Below, piece by piece: positions 20,570 through 29,388 of a DNA stretch of 62,653 nucleotides (positions are counted from its first letter, which is position 1; each line of letters starts with the position of its first letter). Both the position numbers and the translations under genes were made by a program. Origin of the DNA: Alteromonas sp. KUL106 (GTDB lineage: Bacteria; Pseudomonadota; Gammaproteobacteria; Enterobacterales; Alteromonadaceae); assembly GCF_009811415.1 (NCBI RefSeq), contig NZ_BLIG01000038.1, forward strand, positions 1 through 62,653, in the 5' to 3' direction. Below the pieces are notes generated by a model. It saw only the letters and a program-made list of their open reading frames with translations, did not search any database and had not been told where the DNA came from.

Positions 20570-21868
20570 ATGTATCGTAAATTGTTGTCACTCGCTTTTG
20601 TTGGAATGATATCAGTACCAGCCACTGCAACCAGCCAAATCAATGTTGATAAGCTAGCGGATAACGTTGAACCTGACGTTATCAAATGGCGCCATCACTT
20701 CCATGAATTTCCTGAACTATCAAACCGTGAATTCAAAACCGCGGAGTATGTGGCCAACTACCTCAAAAGCTTGGGGTTAGACGTTCAAACAGGCGTTGCG
20801 AAAACGGGTGTCGTTGCCATTTTAGACTCTGGAAAGCCTGGTCCTGTTGTTGCGCTGCGCGCAGATATGGACGGACTTCCTGTTAAAGAACAAAATGATT
20901 TGTCTTATCGCTCTAACCAAATCGGCGAGTATAACGGTAAAGAGGTACCAGTTATGCACGCGTGTGGCCACGATACGCACATGGCCATGCTAATGGGAGC
21001 TGCGAAAATTCTTACTGACATAAAAGGCGATCTGAAAGGAAAAGTGAAATTTATCTTTCAGCCTGCTGAAGAGGGGGCACCTGCTGGAGAAAAGGGCGGT
21101 GCTGAAGTTATGGTAGCCGAAGGTGTGCTTAAAAATCCTGATGTTGACGCCATCTTTGGGCTTCACATTAACGCCAATACCGATGTAGGTAAGGTTCGCT
21201 ATAATGCCGGTGGCACCATGGCTGCTGTTGATCCTTTCAAAATTGTTATCCATGGCAAGCAAGCTCACGGTGCTTACCCTTGGAAGAGCGTCGACCCAGT
21301 GGTCACTGCTGCGCAGATGATCATGTCTATTCAAACCATTGTCAGTCGTGAGCTAAAGTTAATTGATGACGCTGCTGTCGTTTCGATTGGCTCTATTCAT
21401 GGTGGTAACCGCTCTAATATCATCCCCAATGAGGTAGAGATGGTGGGGACTATTCGTACGTTAAATAAAGCGGCCCGAGAACATATCTATGAATCACTTC
21501 CTCGCAAAGTAAAAGCGATTGCAGAAAGTATGGGCGCTGAGGCAGAGCTGACGTTGCCATTAGATTATTCGTACCCTATAACGTTCAACGATCCTGAATT
21601 GACACAGGCGATGCTGCCTACAATGCAGCGCACAGCGGGTGAAGAAAATACGTTGCTTTCAAAGCCGGTTACCGGCGCTGAAGATTTTTCTTTTTTCCAG
21701 GAACAAGTACCTGGTTTATACGTGTGGGTAGGGGGTAAGCCACTTGATGTGTCAGAGAAAGACAGCCCTGCTCATCATACCCCTGAATTCTACGTTGATG
21801 ATGCAGGTATGAAGTTAGGTGTAAAACTGTTAACCAACTTTACACTCGATTATATGTCACAACATTAA
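20570..21868 (+). CDS. Exported M20 family amidohydrolase
   Basis: M20D peptidases and amidohydrolases remove acyl groups from amino acids or cleave small peptides using two metal ions. The 432-residue protein has a signal peptide (MYRKLLSLAFVGMISVPATA). The catalytic domain holds LRADMDGLPVKE, HACGHDTHMAMLMGAAK and FQPAEEGAPAGEKGG. Between the two catalytic halves is a dimerisation domain (HGKQAHGAYPWKSVDPV). The last metal ligand region is KPVTGAEDFSFF. It resembles IAA-amino-acid and N-acyl hydrolases, but the true substrate cannot be read from sequence. The ribosome site AAGGGA is 7 nt upstream. A histidine kinase gene follows after 22 bp and is probably co-transcribed. Confidence 0.9.
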   Translation: MYRKLLSLAFVGMISVPATATSQINVDKLADNVEPDVIKWRHHFHEFPELSNREFKTAEYVANYLKSLGLDVQTGVAKTGVVAILDSGKPGPVVALRADMDGLPVKEQNDLSYRSNQIGEYNGKEVPVMHACGHDTHMAMLMGAAKILTDIKGDLKGKVKFIFQPAEEGAPAGEKGGAEVMVAEGVLKNPDVDAIFGLHINANTDVGKVRYNAGGTMAAVDPFKIVIHGKQAHGAYPWKSVDPVVTAAQMIMSIQTIVSRELKLIDDAAVVSIGSIHGGNRSNIIPNEVEMVGTIRTLNKAAREHIYESLPRKVKAIAESMGAEAELTLPLDYSYPITFNDPELTQAMLPTMQRTAGEENTLLSKPVTGAEDFSFFQEQVPGLYVWVGGKPLDVSEKDSPAHHTPEFYVDDAGMKLGVKLLTNFTLDYMSQH

Positions 21869-21890
21869 GTATAACGGCCGGAGACATGCG

Positions 21891-24722
21891 TTGAATTTGG
21901 GCAGTAGTTATTCACACTCTATGTCATGGTCTCTGGCCTTTCAGGCAATCATTACTTGTGCATTGGGGTTTGGTTTAAATACCCTTTCTGCACCTTTTGA
22001 CAGTGCGGGGATAGCCGTTTTCGGAGTGGGTGTTGCAGTCTATGCTTCACTTCGGTTTGCCCCCATTTTTTCAATCCCCCTTGGCGTTATTATTAGTTTA
22101 CCATTGTGGCTGAATCACGGCAGCATCGTTGGAAAAGAGTGCCTTACGTTATTGCCCATTGTTATTAGTTTCTTTGGGTACGACAAATCAATTAAACAAG
22201 TAATAAAAGTCGGTGCAGGCTTTTGGTCCATTGTTTTTTTACCCATTTTATTTCTTGAGCACTCACTTCATGACGACAACAACATCAATATGTTGTTTTC
22301 CGGGGTGCTGGTTACATGGGTAAGTGGTGTATTCGGATTGATCACGGGTCACTTTGCCTACTTAGCTATTCATGGACTAAAGCGGCATACATCGAGTAAA
22401 TCCGAGCGAGTGACGCTCCATTTTCTTTTTAGCTACTTCTTCTCTGGCTGTTTTTTTGTGGCCTCAATGGCGGTAATTTATTTGTCGGTAAGCTTGTTCC
22501 AGCAGCAACAAGAGCAACAAATTCATAGCTATATGGCCCAGCGAGTCAATGTATTAGAATTTCAGCTTTCCAACTTTATTCGCCAACATCAAAACGCCAT
22601 CACCAGTGCTGCTCAATTTCTTTCAAGTGACGCTGTCGAGCAAAGCTTTGATGAAGCGGCGTCGATGAGCCTTCAAGTCTTAGCGACTAACAACCCTGAA
22701 TTCTTAACGTTTCTTATTGCTGAAAAAAGTGGTGATATTACCCATGCCTACCCATCTGGCATGCTTGAAAGAGCACGCCAAAACGGTGTGCCCAACGTTG
22801 CTTATCGCCCTTATTTTTATGAAGTTATGCAGTCGGGTAAGACTTATTTATCCAACGTGTTTCAGGGAAGAGGGTTTGGTAACGACCCCATCGTCGCACT
22901 TTCGGCACCCATATTAGACAAAGCGGGTATACCTATCGGAATAGTAGAGGGGTCACTTTCCCTAAAGAGCTTTGCTGCCATTGACCGTTTAAGCCTTAAT
23001 GGCTTTTCAATGCTTATTGAAGACCAAAAAGGTGAGGTTATTTATGCGTCCAAAGCACTTGGTCTAAAACCACTGTCTAAGGCGCCTGTCTATTCCTGTG
23101 ACCCACAATGTGGTATTGAGATTGAAAACGGTTTGCAAGAAAAAACGTGGTTGAGGTTTACTGAGACTCTGTCGTTTGCAAATTGGAGAGTGAGCTATTA
23201 CTTCGACCAACGACTTCTACTTATATTGATGAGCGGCTACCTACTAAAGGATTTGTTATTGCTGTTAGTGCTATCCGCATTTGGCACCTTCACGGGTTAC
23301 GTCGTGGCGAAAATGGTTGGAACTCCCATTCGTCGTCTCGTGCATTACATTGCCGAGTTCGACCCTGCGAACAAGGATATTGTGAAAACGCCCCAGCGCG
23401 CTTTATACATCAAAGAACTATCATCTTTAAACGATGAATTTACGAGTTTAGAGTCGCGTCTAAGAGACGCGTTTGCAGCGCTTAAAGATGCAAGAAAAGC
23501 GGAGCAGACGCTCAATGTAGAGCTAGGTGAGTTAAATCAATCGTTAGAATCTCGAATAACCGAAAAAACAGAACATCTAGAGCAGGCGCTCAAAAAAGCA
23601 GAGGCCGCTAACGTGGCTAAAACGCAATTCCTTGCGAATATGAGCCACGAAATTAGAACGCCGATGAACGGGATTATTGGTTCGTGTGAACTTATGCTCG
23701 ACAGTGAGTTGCCGGAACACGTCCGAGCCCGCGCTAAGGTGATTTCGCGCTCAGCAAGTAATTTATTGATGATTCTGGATAGCATATTAGACTGGTCAAA
23801 AATCGACTCGGGTAAAATGAGGATTGATATACAAAGCTGCGTTTTGCGCGAGCTTCTTGAAGCATCCTGCGAGCTGTACCGGTCTACAGCATTAGCAAAA
23901 GGATACGATGTACACCTACAGGTAAAAGAAAATGTACCGGCTGTGCTAAACGTTGATACGGGCAAGCTAAGCCAAATATTGAATAATTTACTAAGTAATG
24001 CAATTAAATTTACCCGAGAGGGTAAGGTATTAGTAAGCGTAAGTTATGAAAATAACAGGCTATCAATCTCAGTTAGCGACACCGGAATTGGTATTCCTCC
24101 AGAAAAAGTAAATCTCATTTTTGAACAGTTTGAACAAGCCGATACGTCGACAACCCGGCACTTTGGTGGTACTGGGCTGGGCCTTCCTATCACTAAAGGG
24201 CTTGTTGAACTGCTGCAGGGAGAACTTATTGTACAAAGCGAAGTGGGTAAAGGTACTTCGTTTCAGTTAGTGATTCCTGCTTCGATTGACGATAAGGAAT
24301 TGTGTACCCCCGCGAAAAGTAGTCAAACATCGACGCTTGCGCTTCCGCCAGGGTTACGCGTACTTCTTGCGGAAGATAACGATATCAATGCAGAGATCGT
24401 GTTAGATATGCTGAAAGCTGCAAAGGTAAAATGTATCAGAGCGAGAAACGGTGAAGAAGCCGTCAACGCAGAGCGCAAGTACGACTTTGACGTTATTTTA
24501 ATGGATTGCCAGATGCCTGTAATGGATGGGTATGCCGCGGCTCGGGCCATCAGGCGAGATGGCAGAAACAAAGATAGGTTAATCATTATTGCACTCACGG
24601 CAAACGTCTTTACCGAAGACAAAAATGCCTGCCTAGCGGCAGGCATGAATGCGCATTTAAGCAAACCTATTCGCAAACAGGTGCTATTTGACTGTATTTC
24701 CAGTGAGCTTGCTCGCATTTGA
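21891..24722 (+). CDS. Hybrid sensor histidine kinase with receiver domain
   Basis: This is a 943-residue signalling protein. Its N-terminal ~165 residues form a multi-helix membrane region of MASE type. A further membrane helix (about 180-202), an extracytoplasmic Cache/PAS-like domain (about 205-440) and a second helix (about 445-470) follow. After a linker and coiled coil come HisKA with His586 in ANMSHEIRTPMNG, the ATPase domain (NNLLSNAIKFT, DTGIGIPPEK, GGTGLGLPI) and a receiver with Asp872 (VILMDCQMPVMDG) and the conserved Lys (SKPI). There is no HPt domain, so phosphate must go to a partner elsewhere. TTG 21891 has GCCGGAG 7 nt upstream. ATG 21921 is the alternative. The 3' end overlaps nhaA by 39 bp. 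Confidence 0.92.
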   Translation: MNLGSSYSHSMSWSLAFQAIITCALGFGLNTLSAPFDSAGIAVFGVGVAVYASLRFAPIFSIPLGVIISLPLWLNHGSIVGKECLTLLPIVISFFGYDKSIKQVIKVGAGFWSIVFLPILFLEHSLHDDNNINMLFSGVLVTWVSGVFGLITGHFAYLAIHGLKRHTSSKSERVTLHFLFSYFFSGCFFVASMAVIYLSVSLFQQQQEQQIHSYMAQRVNVLEFQLSNFIRQHQNAITSAAQFLSSDAVEQSFDEAASMSLQVLATNNPEFLTFLIAEKSGDITHAYPSGMLERARQNGVPNVAYRPYFYEVMQSGKTYLSNVFQGRGFGNDPIVALSAPILDKAGIPIGIVEGSLSLKSFAAIDRLSLNGFSMLIEDQKGEVIYASKALGLKPLSKAPVYSCDPQCGIEIENGLQEKTWLRFTETLSFANWRVSYYFDQRLLLILMSGYLLKDLLLLLVLSAFGTFTGYVVAKMVGTPIRRLVHYIAEFDPANKDIVKTPQRALYIKELSSLNDEFTSLESRLRDAFAALKDARKAEQTLNVELGELNQSLESRITEKTEHLEQALKKAEAANVAKTQFLANMSHEIRTPMNGIIGSCELMLDSELPEHVRARAKVISRSASNLLMILDSILDWSKIDSGKMRIDIQSCVLRELLEASCELYRSTALAKGYDVHLQVKENVPAVLNVDTGKLSQILNNLLSNAIKFTREGKVLVSVSYENNRLSISVSDTGIGIPPEKVNLIFEQFEQADTSTTRHFGGTGLGLPITKGLVELLQGELIVQSEVGKGTSFQLVIPASIDDKELCTPAKSSQTSTLALPPGLRVLLAEDNDINAEIVLDMLKAAKVKCIRARNGEEAVNAERKYDFDVILMDCQMPVMDGYAAARAIRRDGRNKDRLIIIALTANVFTEDKNACLAAGMNAHLSKPIRKQVLFDCISSELARI

Positions 24723-25958
24723 GGCAACGTTAACATTATCATTATGCGCATCACTTACCATGCGTAGCACAATATAGCCAAGCAATGCTGACACTATTGA
24801 GCCGCTGAGGATACCCACACGTTCGTCAAAAATTTGGTTTATACCGGTTTGTTCAAAGGCAAGGCCCCCAATAAACAAACTCATGGTAAAACCTACACCA
24901 CAAAGCAACGCGCAGCCATAAATGTGTTTAAAGTTAAGATCTTGCGGCAATTTAGCCAAGTTGAGCTTAACCATCAAATAACAGAATCCAAATACCCCAA
25001 TTTGCTTTCCTACTACCAATCCCAAAAATATGCCGAATGTTACCGGGTGAAAAATACCTTCTGGACTGATATTGCCAAAGCTTATTCCTGCATTGGCAAA
25101 GGCAAATAGAGGGAGTATTGCAAAGCTGACAGTGCCATTTAGGCTGTGCTCTAATCGGGTAACCGGAGAGTAAGAGCTATCCTTTACGTCTCGCATAGGA
25201 ATGAACCCAGCGAGTACCACACCAGCAAGAGTGGCGTGGACACCAGATTTAAGCATGGCCACCCATAAGATAATACCGACAAGAACATAAGCGGGTATAT
25301 CGATCACGTTTCGTCTATTCATTTGCCATAACAGCAGCAAACAACCCGCTGCCACCATGAGCGCACCAGTGGTAATATTTTCAGTGTAAAATAACGCAAT
25401 AATCACAATAGCGCCGATATCGTCGATAATCGCCAGCGTTACTAGAAATACTTTAAGACTCGTGGGCACTCGGCTACCCAATAGCGCCAAAATACCTAAT
25501 GCAAAGGCGATATCGGTAGCAGCAGGAATTGCCCAGCCCGCTATCGCAACAGGGTTATCCCAATTGATGCCCACGTAAATAAGCGCAGGCAGGGCCATTC
25601 CACCGATAGCTCCCGCTGCGGGTAATATGATGTCTTTTGGGTTAGCTAATTCACCCTCACACACTTCCCGTTTGAGCTCTAGGCCCACATGGAAAAAGAA
25701 TATGGCCATTAAACCGTCGTTGATCCAAAGTAATAGCGGCTTGTCGATGGCCCAGCTTCCAGCAGAAATTTGCACAGGCATACTAATTAGCTGATCGTAA
25801 AAAGAATCCAAGGGAGTGTTAGCTATGATGAGCGCCAACACGGTAGCTACCATAAGCAGAATACCAGGGGCTGCTTCTCGATTTAGAAAGTCAGATACCA
25901 CATCTTGTACCTCTTCTATGACATCGTCGAGTACATCGTGTTCATGCTTATCTGTCAT
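24684..25958 (-). CDS. nhaA: Na+/H+ antiporter NhaA
   Basis: NhaA expels sodium in exchange for protons and protects against salt and alkaline stress. The 424-residue protein has about 12 membrane segments. Key residues are visible: the aspartate in PAATDIAFALGI, the paired aspartates in LAIIDDIGAIVIIALFYT, and the lysine in VVGKQIGVFGF. GVHATLAGVVLAGFIPM is also a family landmark. The acidic N-terminus (HEHDVLDDVIEEVQDVV) is longer than in E. coli NhaA (388 residues). Its last 13 codons overlap the 3' end of the kinase gene on the opposite strand. Confidence 0.95.
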   Translation of the reverse strand: MTDKHEHDVLDDVIEEVQDVVSDFLNREAAPGILLMVATVLALIIANTPLDSFYDQLISMPVQISAGSWAIDKPLLLWINDGLMAIFFFHVGLELKREVCEGELANPKDIILPAAGAIGGMALPALIYVGINWDNPVAIAGWAIPAATDIAFALGILALLGSRVPTSLKVFLVTLAIIDDIGAIVIIALFYTENITTGALMVAAGCLLLLWQMNRRNVIDIPAYVLVGIILWVAMLKSGVHATLAGVVLAGFIPMRDVKDSSYSPVTRLEHSLNGTVSFAILPLFAFANAGISFGNISPEGIFHPVTFGIFLGLVVGKQIGVFGFCYLMVKLNLAKLPQDLNFKHIYGCALLCGVGFTMSLFIGGLAFEQTGINQIFDERVGILSGSIVSALLGYIVLRMVSDAHNDNVNVASNASKLTGNTVK

Positions 25959-26081
25959 TGATAACCTCTAACGCCTTGCAACTGGGTTTAAAAATTAAAA
26001 AGGTTTTGTGAATTCTAAACACAGGCAACGTCGGCTAGTTAAGCGTGTAAATTAATAATAGTTAATACGGGAGGTCTGGGA

Positions 26082-26168
26082 ATGAAAGATCAATTCCGTA
26101 GATTTGAAGCAAGCCTAACCGTTTTGTTATCAGCACACTGCTTGCCGGCATTTGCGGTGGGATTTTAA
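26082..26168 (+). CDS. Possible 28-residue leader ORF before purE
   Basis: ATG 26082 has GGGAGG placed 7 nt upstream, a better ribosome site than many real genes here. The product would be 28 residues with a hydrophobic Leu/Ala/Phe-rich second half (TVLLSAHCLPAFAVGF). It ends 66 bp before purE. It could be a leader peptide, a small membrane protein or chance. No known family comes to mind. Confidence 0.3.
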   Translation: MKDQFRRFEASLTVLLSAHCLPAFAVGF

Positions 26169-26234
26169 ACATTTTTACGCTACAATCGCGGGCTTTCCAA
26201 GGTTGACCATTTTACCTACCTCGAGGATCTCTAG

Positions 26235-26729
26235 ATGGCAAAAGTCGCGATTGTAATGGGTTCAACTTCAGACTGGCCTACCATGCAGCAGGCCGCAAAA
26301 ATGCTGAAGTCGTTTGGTGTTGAATTTGAAGCGAAGGTGGTGTCGGCACATCGCACACCTAACTTGCTAGTAGAGTTTGCAGAAAGCGCTGCTGATGAAG
26401 GTTTCAGCGCAATTATTGCTGGCGCAGGCGGCGCCGCACATTTACCCGGTATGATTGCTGCCCATACACATTTACCTGTGTTTGGTTGCCCTGTTAAATC
26501 AAAAGCACTCAACGGATTAGATTCACTTCTTTCCATTGTACAAATGCCTAAGGGCGTTGCGGTAGGCACTTTAGCTATCGGTGAGGCAGGGGCTGCCAAT
26601 GCGGGCTTATTGGCCGCGCAAGTCGTTGCCTTGCAGGACGAAACTGTACGAAATGCGGTTATCGCCTTCAGAAAATCGCAAACTGACACCGTTCTTGCGT
26701 CAAGCAATACATTGGAGTTAGATGAATGA
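26235..26729 (+). CDS. purE: N5-carboxyaminoimidazole ribonucleotide mutase
   Basis: PurE converts N5-CAIR to CAIR in purine synthesis. The 164-residue protein shows the class I markers [57 protein letters not shown] and [16 protein letters not shown]. The start ATG has GAGGA 7 nt upstream. The stop overlaps the start of purK by 4 bp (ATGA), giving translational coupling as in E. coli. A large open frame on the other strand over this gene is a shadow. Confidence 0.96.
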   Translation: MAKVAIVMGSTSDWPTMQQAAKMLKSFGVEFEAKVVSAHRTPNLLVEFAESAADEGFSAIIAGAGGAAHLPGMIAAHTHLPVFGCPVKSKALNGLDSLLSIVQMPKGVAVGTLAIGEAGAANAGLLAAQVVALQDETVRNAVIAFRKSQTDTVLASSNTLELDE

Positions 26730-27862
26730 GGGTAGTCGTTTACGGCGCAGGCCAACTTGCTCAAATGATGTATCTTGCGGGAAGTCCCCTGGGTATTGAG
26801 GTTCAAGCTGTGGACGTAAACAACGATACCGTTGTACATCCAGTTAGCAAAACACCATTAGATTTATCGCTTGCTCAAGCATTAGAAGATGCAGATGCGC
26901 TAACGGTTGAATTCGAGCACGTGCCTGAAAGGTTGCTCGAAGATGCCGCTAAGACGAATAAGTTGATGCCCAACATCGACAGTATTCTTGTAGGTGCCGA
27001 TCGCGTCCGCGAGAAGAAGCTACTACAGAATATGCAGGTGGCCAATTGTGAGCATATGATAGTCACTGACCTTTCACAGCTGGATGATTGCGTTAAAGAG
27101 CTTGGTAGCAAATTGATTCTCAAGGCCAGCCGTGACGGTTACGACGGCTACGGTCAATGGCGATTAGGTGATGATGCTGATTTGCCAGCGCTAAAAAATT
27201 CACTTCAGGGGTTAGACTTAGAAAACGTTCCCCTTGTTGTTGAGAAAATGGTGAACTTTGATAGAGAGTTGTCGCTCATCGGCGTGCGCAACGCAAACGG
27301 CGACGTCAGAACCTATCCACTGGCTGAAAACCTTCATCATCAAGGGCAGCTGCACGTGTCCGTAGCACCTGCAACAAATGTTGATGACGCATTGCAAACT
27401 CAAGCCCATGACATATTTGTCAAACTAGCAGAAGGTATGGGTTATGTGGGCGTACTGGCCGTGGAGTTATTCCAAGTAGGCGATAAGCTGTTGGTCAATG
27501 AGCTTGCGCCTCGTGTGCATAACTCCGGCCATTGGAGTCAGTCTGGTGCGGTTACAAGCCAGTTCGAGAATCACCTGCGTGCGGTTTGTGGTTTGCCGCT
27601 AGGCGACACCTCCGCTATCGGTCCAAGCGCGATGGTCAATATTATTGGTTGCAGCAGTTTTTCACGAGACTTGCTAAGCATTGATGGCAGCCACCTTCAT
27701 TGGTATGGAAAATCTGTGCGTGAAAAACGTAAGATGGGACACATAAACGTGACCACTAACAGCTATGAAAACTTAGGTGAGAAGCTGATGGCGTTGAGCA
27801 AATATCTGCCGCTTGAATACTTCCCTAAATTAGTTGGTGAAGCAAAGCGATTAAAAGGTTGA
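26726..27862 (+). CDS. purK: N5-carboxyaminoimidazole ribonucleotide synthase
   Basis: PurK is the ATP-grasp enzyme that carboxylates aminoimidazole ribonucleotide with bicarbonate, supplying PurE. The 378-residue protein begins with the [18 protein letters not shown] nucleotide-binding segment and has [40 protein letters not shown] and [19 protein letters not shown]. Its stop codon lies inside the -35 box of the downstream tRNA-Thr promoter. Confidence 0.95.
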   Translation: MRVVVYGAGQLAQMMYLAGSPLGIEVQAVDVNNDTVVHPVSKTPLDLSLAQALEDADALTVEFEHVPERLLEDAAKTNKLMPNIDSILVGADRVREKKLLQNMQVANCEHMIVTDLSQLDDCVKELGSKLILKASRDGYDGYGQWRLGDDADLPALKNSLQGLDLENVPLVVEKMVNFDRELSLIGVRNANGDVRTYPLAENLHHQGQLHVSVAPATNVDDALQTQAHDIFVKLAEGMGYVGVLAVELFQVGDKLLVNELAPRVHNSGHWSQSGAVTSQFENHLRAVCGLPLGDTSAIGPSAMVNIIGCSSFSRDLLSIDGSHLHWYGKSVREKRKMGHINVTTNSYENLGEKLMALSKYLPLEYFPKLVGEAKRLKG

Positions 27863-27886
27863 CACCCACGCTTTTATCGCTAGAAT
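27859..27886 (+). promoter_or_regulatory. Sigma-70 promoter of tRNA-Thr
   Basis: A perfect TTGACA (27859-27864) and TAGAAT (27881-27886) are 16 bp apart. The -35 overlaps the purK stop codon. The discriminator after the -10 is ACGCATCC, moderately GC-rich as expected for a stringently controlled stable-RNA promoter. Confidence 0.75.
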
Positions 27887-27892
27887 ACGCAT

Positions 27893-27915
27893 CCGCTGTC
27901 TAGGCAGCGGTTTTT
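27893..27915 (+). terminator. Hairpin with T run between purK and tRNA-Thr
   Basis: A CCGCTG-TCTAGG-CAGCGG hairpin plus TTTTT looks like the purEK terminator. It coincides with the expected start point of the tRNA transcript (about 27893), which is unusual. Confidence 0.65.
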
Positions 27916-27922
27916 AAAGTGT

Positions 27923-27998
<76 letters not shown>

Positions 27999-28063
27999 TT
28001 TTTCTTTTTTCCTAGGCCATTCTTACGTACACTTGTTCCAATCATTATCACGGAACCTGATGT

Positions 28064-28585
28064 ATGCTCAGTCTATTCAAATCAATCAATCAATTACTCG
28101 TTGCTTCGTGTTTGGTCATGCTAAGCCTATTTGCATTTTCGTCGGCTTATGCCCACGGCCACCAAGAGCATCACGTAAACCAAGCGTCCGATATGTCAGT
28201 GATAAACGGCTATGCGAGAGCGACGTTTCCGCTCGCTAAAACTGGCGCGGCTTACTTCACTCTGCATAACCAAGGTGATACAGCCAAAACGCTGATCGGT
28301 GTATCCGTTTCTGAAGCAACAGCCAGCGAAGCACAAATACATACGACTGTTATGGATGGCGACGTTATGAAGATGCGTGAGCTTGAAGATGGCGTGACAA
28401 TCGGTGCTGGCGAGAAAGTCGCATTCGAATCAGGCGGTCATCACATTATGCTGTTAGGTTTGCGCAAAGGGTTAGTTGAAGGGAGCGAAGTTACGCTTAC
28501 CTTACGGTTTGAAAATAGCGACGAACTCAACATTGTACTGCCCGTCAAAAAAGATGAGGCAAAAAGTCATCATAACCATCATTGA
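28064..28585 (+). CDS. PCu(A)C family periplasmic copper chaperone
   Basis: Such proteins carry Cu(I) in the periplasm, commonly to cytochrome oxidase. The 173-residue protein has a signal peptide (to about residue 30, ending AYA). The domain opens with INGYARATFPLAKTGAAYFTLHN. The copper ligands follow the H-x(n)-M-x(n)-H-x-M pattern, seen in QIHTTVMDGDVMKMRE and GGHHIMLLGL. It has extra histidines at both ends (HGHQEHH after the signal, HHNHH at the C-terminus), which could bind metal. No oxidase assembly gene is next to it. Confidence 0.9.
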   Translation: MLSLFKSINQLLVASCLVMLSLFAFSSAYAHGHQEHHVNQASDMSVINGYARATFPLAKTGAAYFTLHNQGDTAKTLIGVSVSEATASEAQIHTTVMDGDVMKMRELEDGVTIGAGEKVAFESGGHHIMLLGLRKGLVEGSEVTLTLRFENSDELNIVLPVKKDEAKSHHNHH

Positions 28586-28751
28586 TTAAATTTCTGTACT
28601 GTGAACTCTGCCATCTAAAAAGACGATAAGGGCAATCAATTTAATCATTAATCTAAATCAAAATTTGTGTAGTACTATTAAGTTACATTGTTGAGGCTTA
28701 ACGAATTAGCCAAAGCAAAATTTAATAGAGTTGTACATTAAGGAGTGTGAA

Positions 28752-29225
28752 ATGAGCAAGATTGATATTGGTATATCTGAACGCGATCGCAATGCAGTAG
28801 CAGAAGGTCTTAAAAAGTTGCTGGCAGACTCTTACACATTGTATCTACAAACACATAACTTTCATTGGAATGTGGAAGGCCCACAATTCCGTGAACTACA
28901 TTTGATGTTTGAAGAACACTACACCGAACTCGCTGAAGCCGTGGACGAAATTGCAGAGCGCATTCGTACTCTTGGTATAGCGGCGCCGGGCACGTACAAA
29001 TCGTTTGCAGCGCTAAGCTCGATTGAAGAAGTGGAAGGTGTGCCAGAGGCGACGGAAATGGTTCGCCTGTTAACACACGGTCATGAGCAAGTGGTTAAGA
29101 CCTGCAGAGAGTCATTGAAGTTGGCGCAAGATGCGGATGACGAATCTTCGGCTGCATTAATTGGCGACCGTATGCGTGTGCACGAGAAAACCGCATGGAT
29201 GCTTCGTGCAACCTTACCACGGTAG
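28752..29225 (+). CDS. dps: Dps family ferritin-like DNA-protection protein
   Basis: Dps dodecamers oxidise and store iron and protect DNA in starvation or oxidative stress. The 157-residue protein shows the inter-subunit ferroxidase motif, [15 protein letters not shown], with [23 protein letters not shown] after it. The N-terminus is short and only mildly basic, so DNA binding may be weak. ATG 28752 is chosen on AAGGAGTG upstream. A strong terminator follows at 29272. Confidence 0.93.
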   Translation: MSKIDIGISERDRNAVAEGLKKLLADSYTLYLQTHNFHWNVEGPQFRELHLMFEEHYTELAEAVDEIAERIRTLGIAAPGTYKSFAALSSIEEVEGVPEATEMVRLLTHGHEQVVKTCRESLKLAQDADDESSAALIGDRMRVHEKTAWMLRATLPR

Positions 29226-29271
29226 GCAATGAGTTACGTTGATTAATCCCGTCTACGGGGGAATCTATCAG

Positions 29272-29301
29272 AAAGGGTACAGCAGGGCTGTACCCTTTTT
29301 T
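29272..29301 (+). terminator. Rho-independent terminator of dps
   Basis: An 11-bp stem (AAAGGGTACAG with CTGTACCCTTT) has a 5-nt loop and a T run. It ends 76 bp after dps. Confidence 0.92.
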
Positions 29302-29388
29302 GTATACTGGCTTTAAGAAAAACAAAAACGACAAAAAATGCGTGTGCGCAAAAGTACCAACGCGTTTTAAATATTGAGGCTTTTTTAA

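Noticed and set aside
24323..24754. 143-codon minus-strand frame at the end of the kinase gene
   Set aside because: It mirrors the receiver domain of the kinase and has no ribosome site.
26231..26839. 202-codon minus-strand open frame over purE
   Set aside because: purE is certain on the plus strand. The minus frame is Ala/Ser/Pro-rich shadow sequence without a family match.
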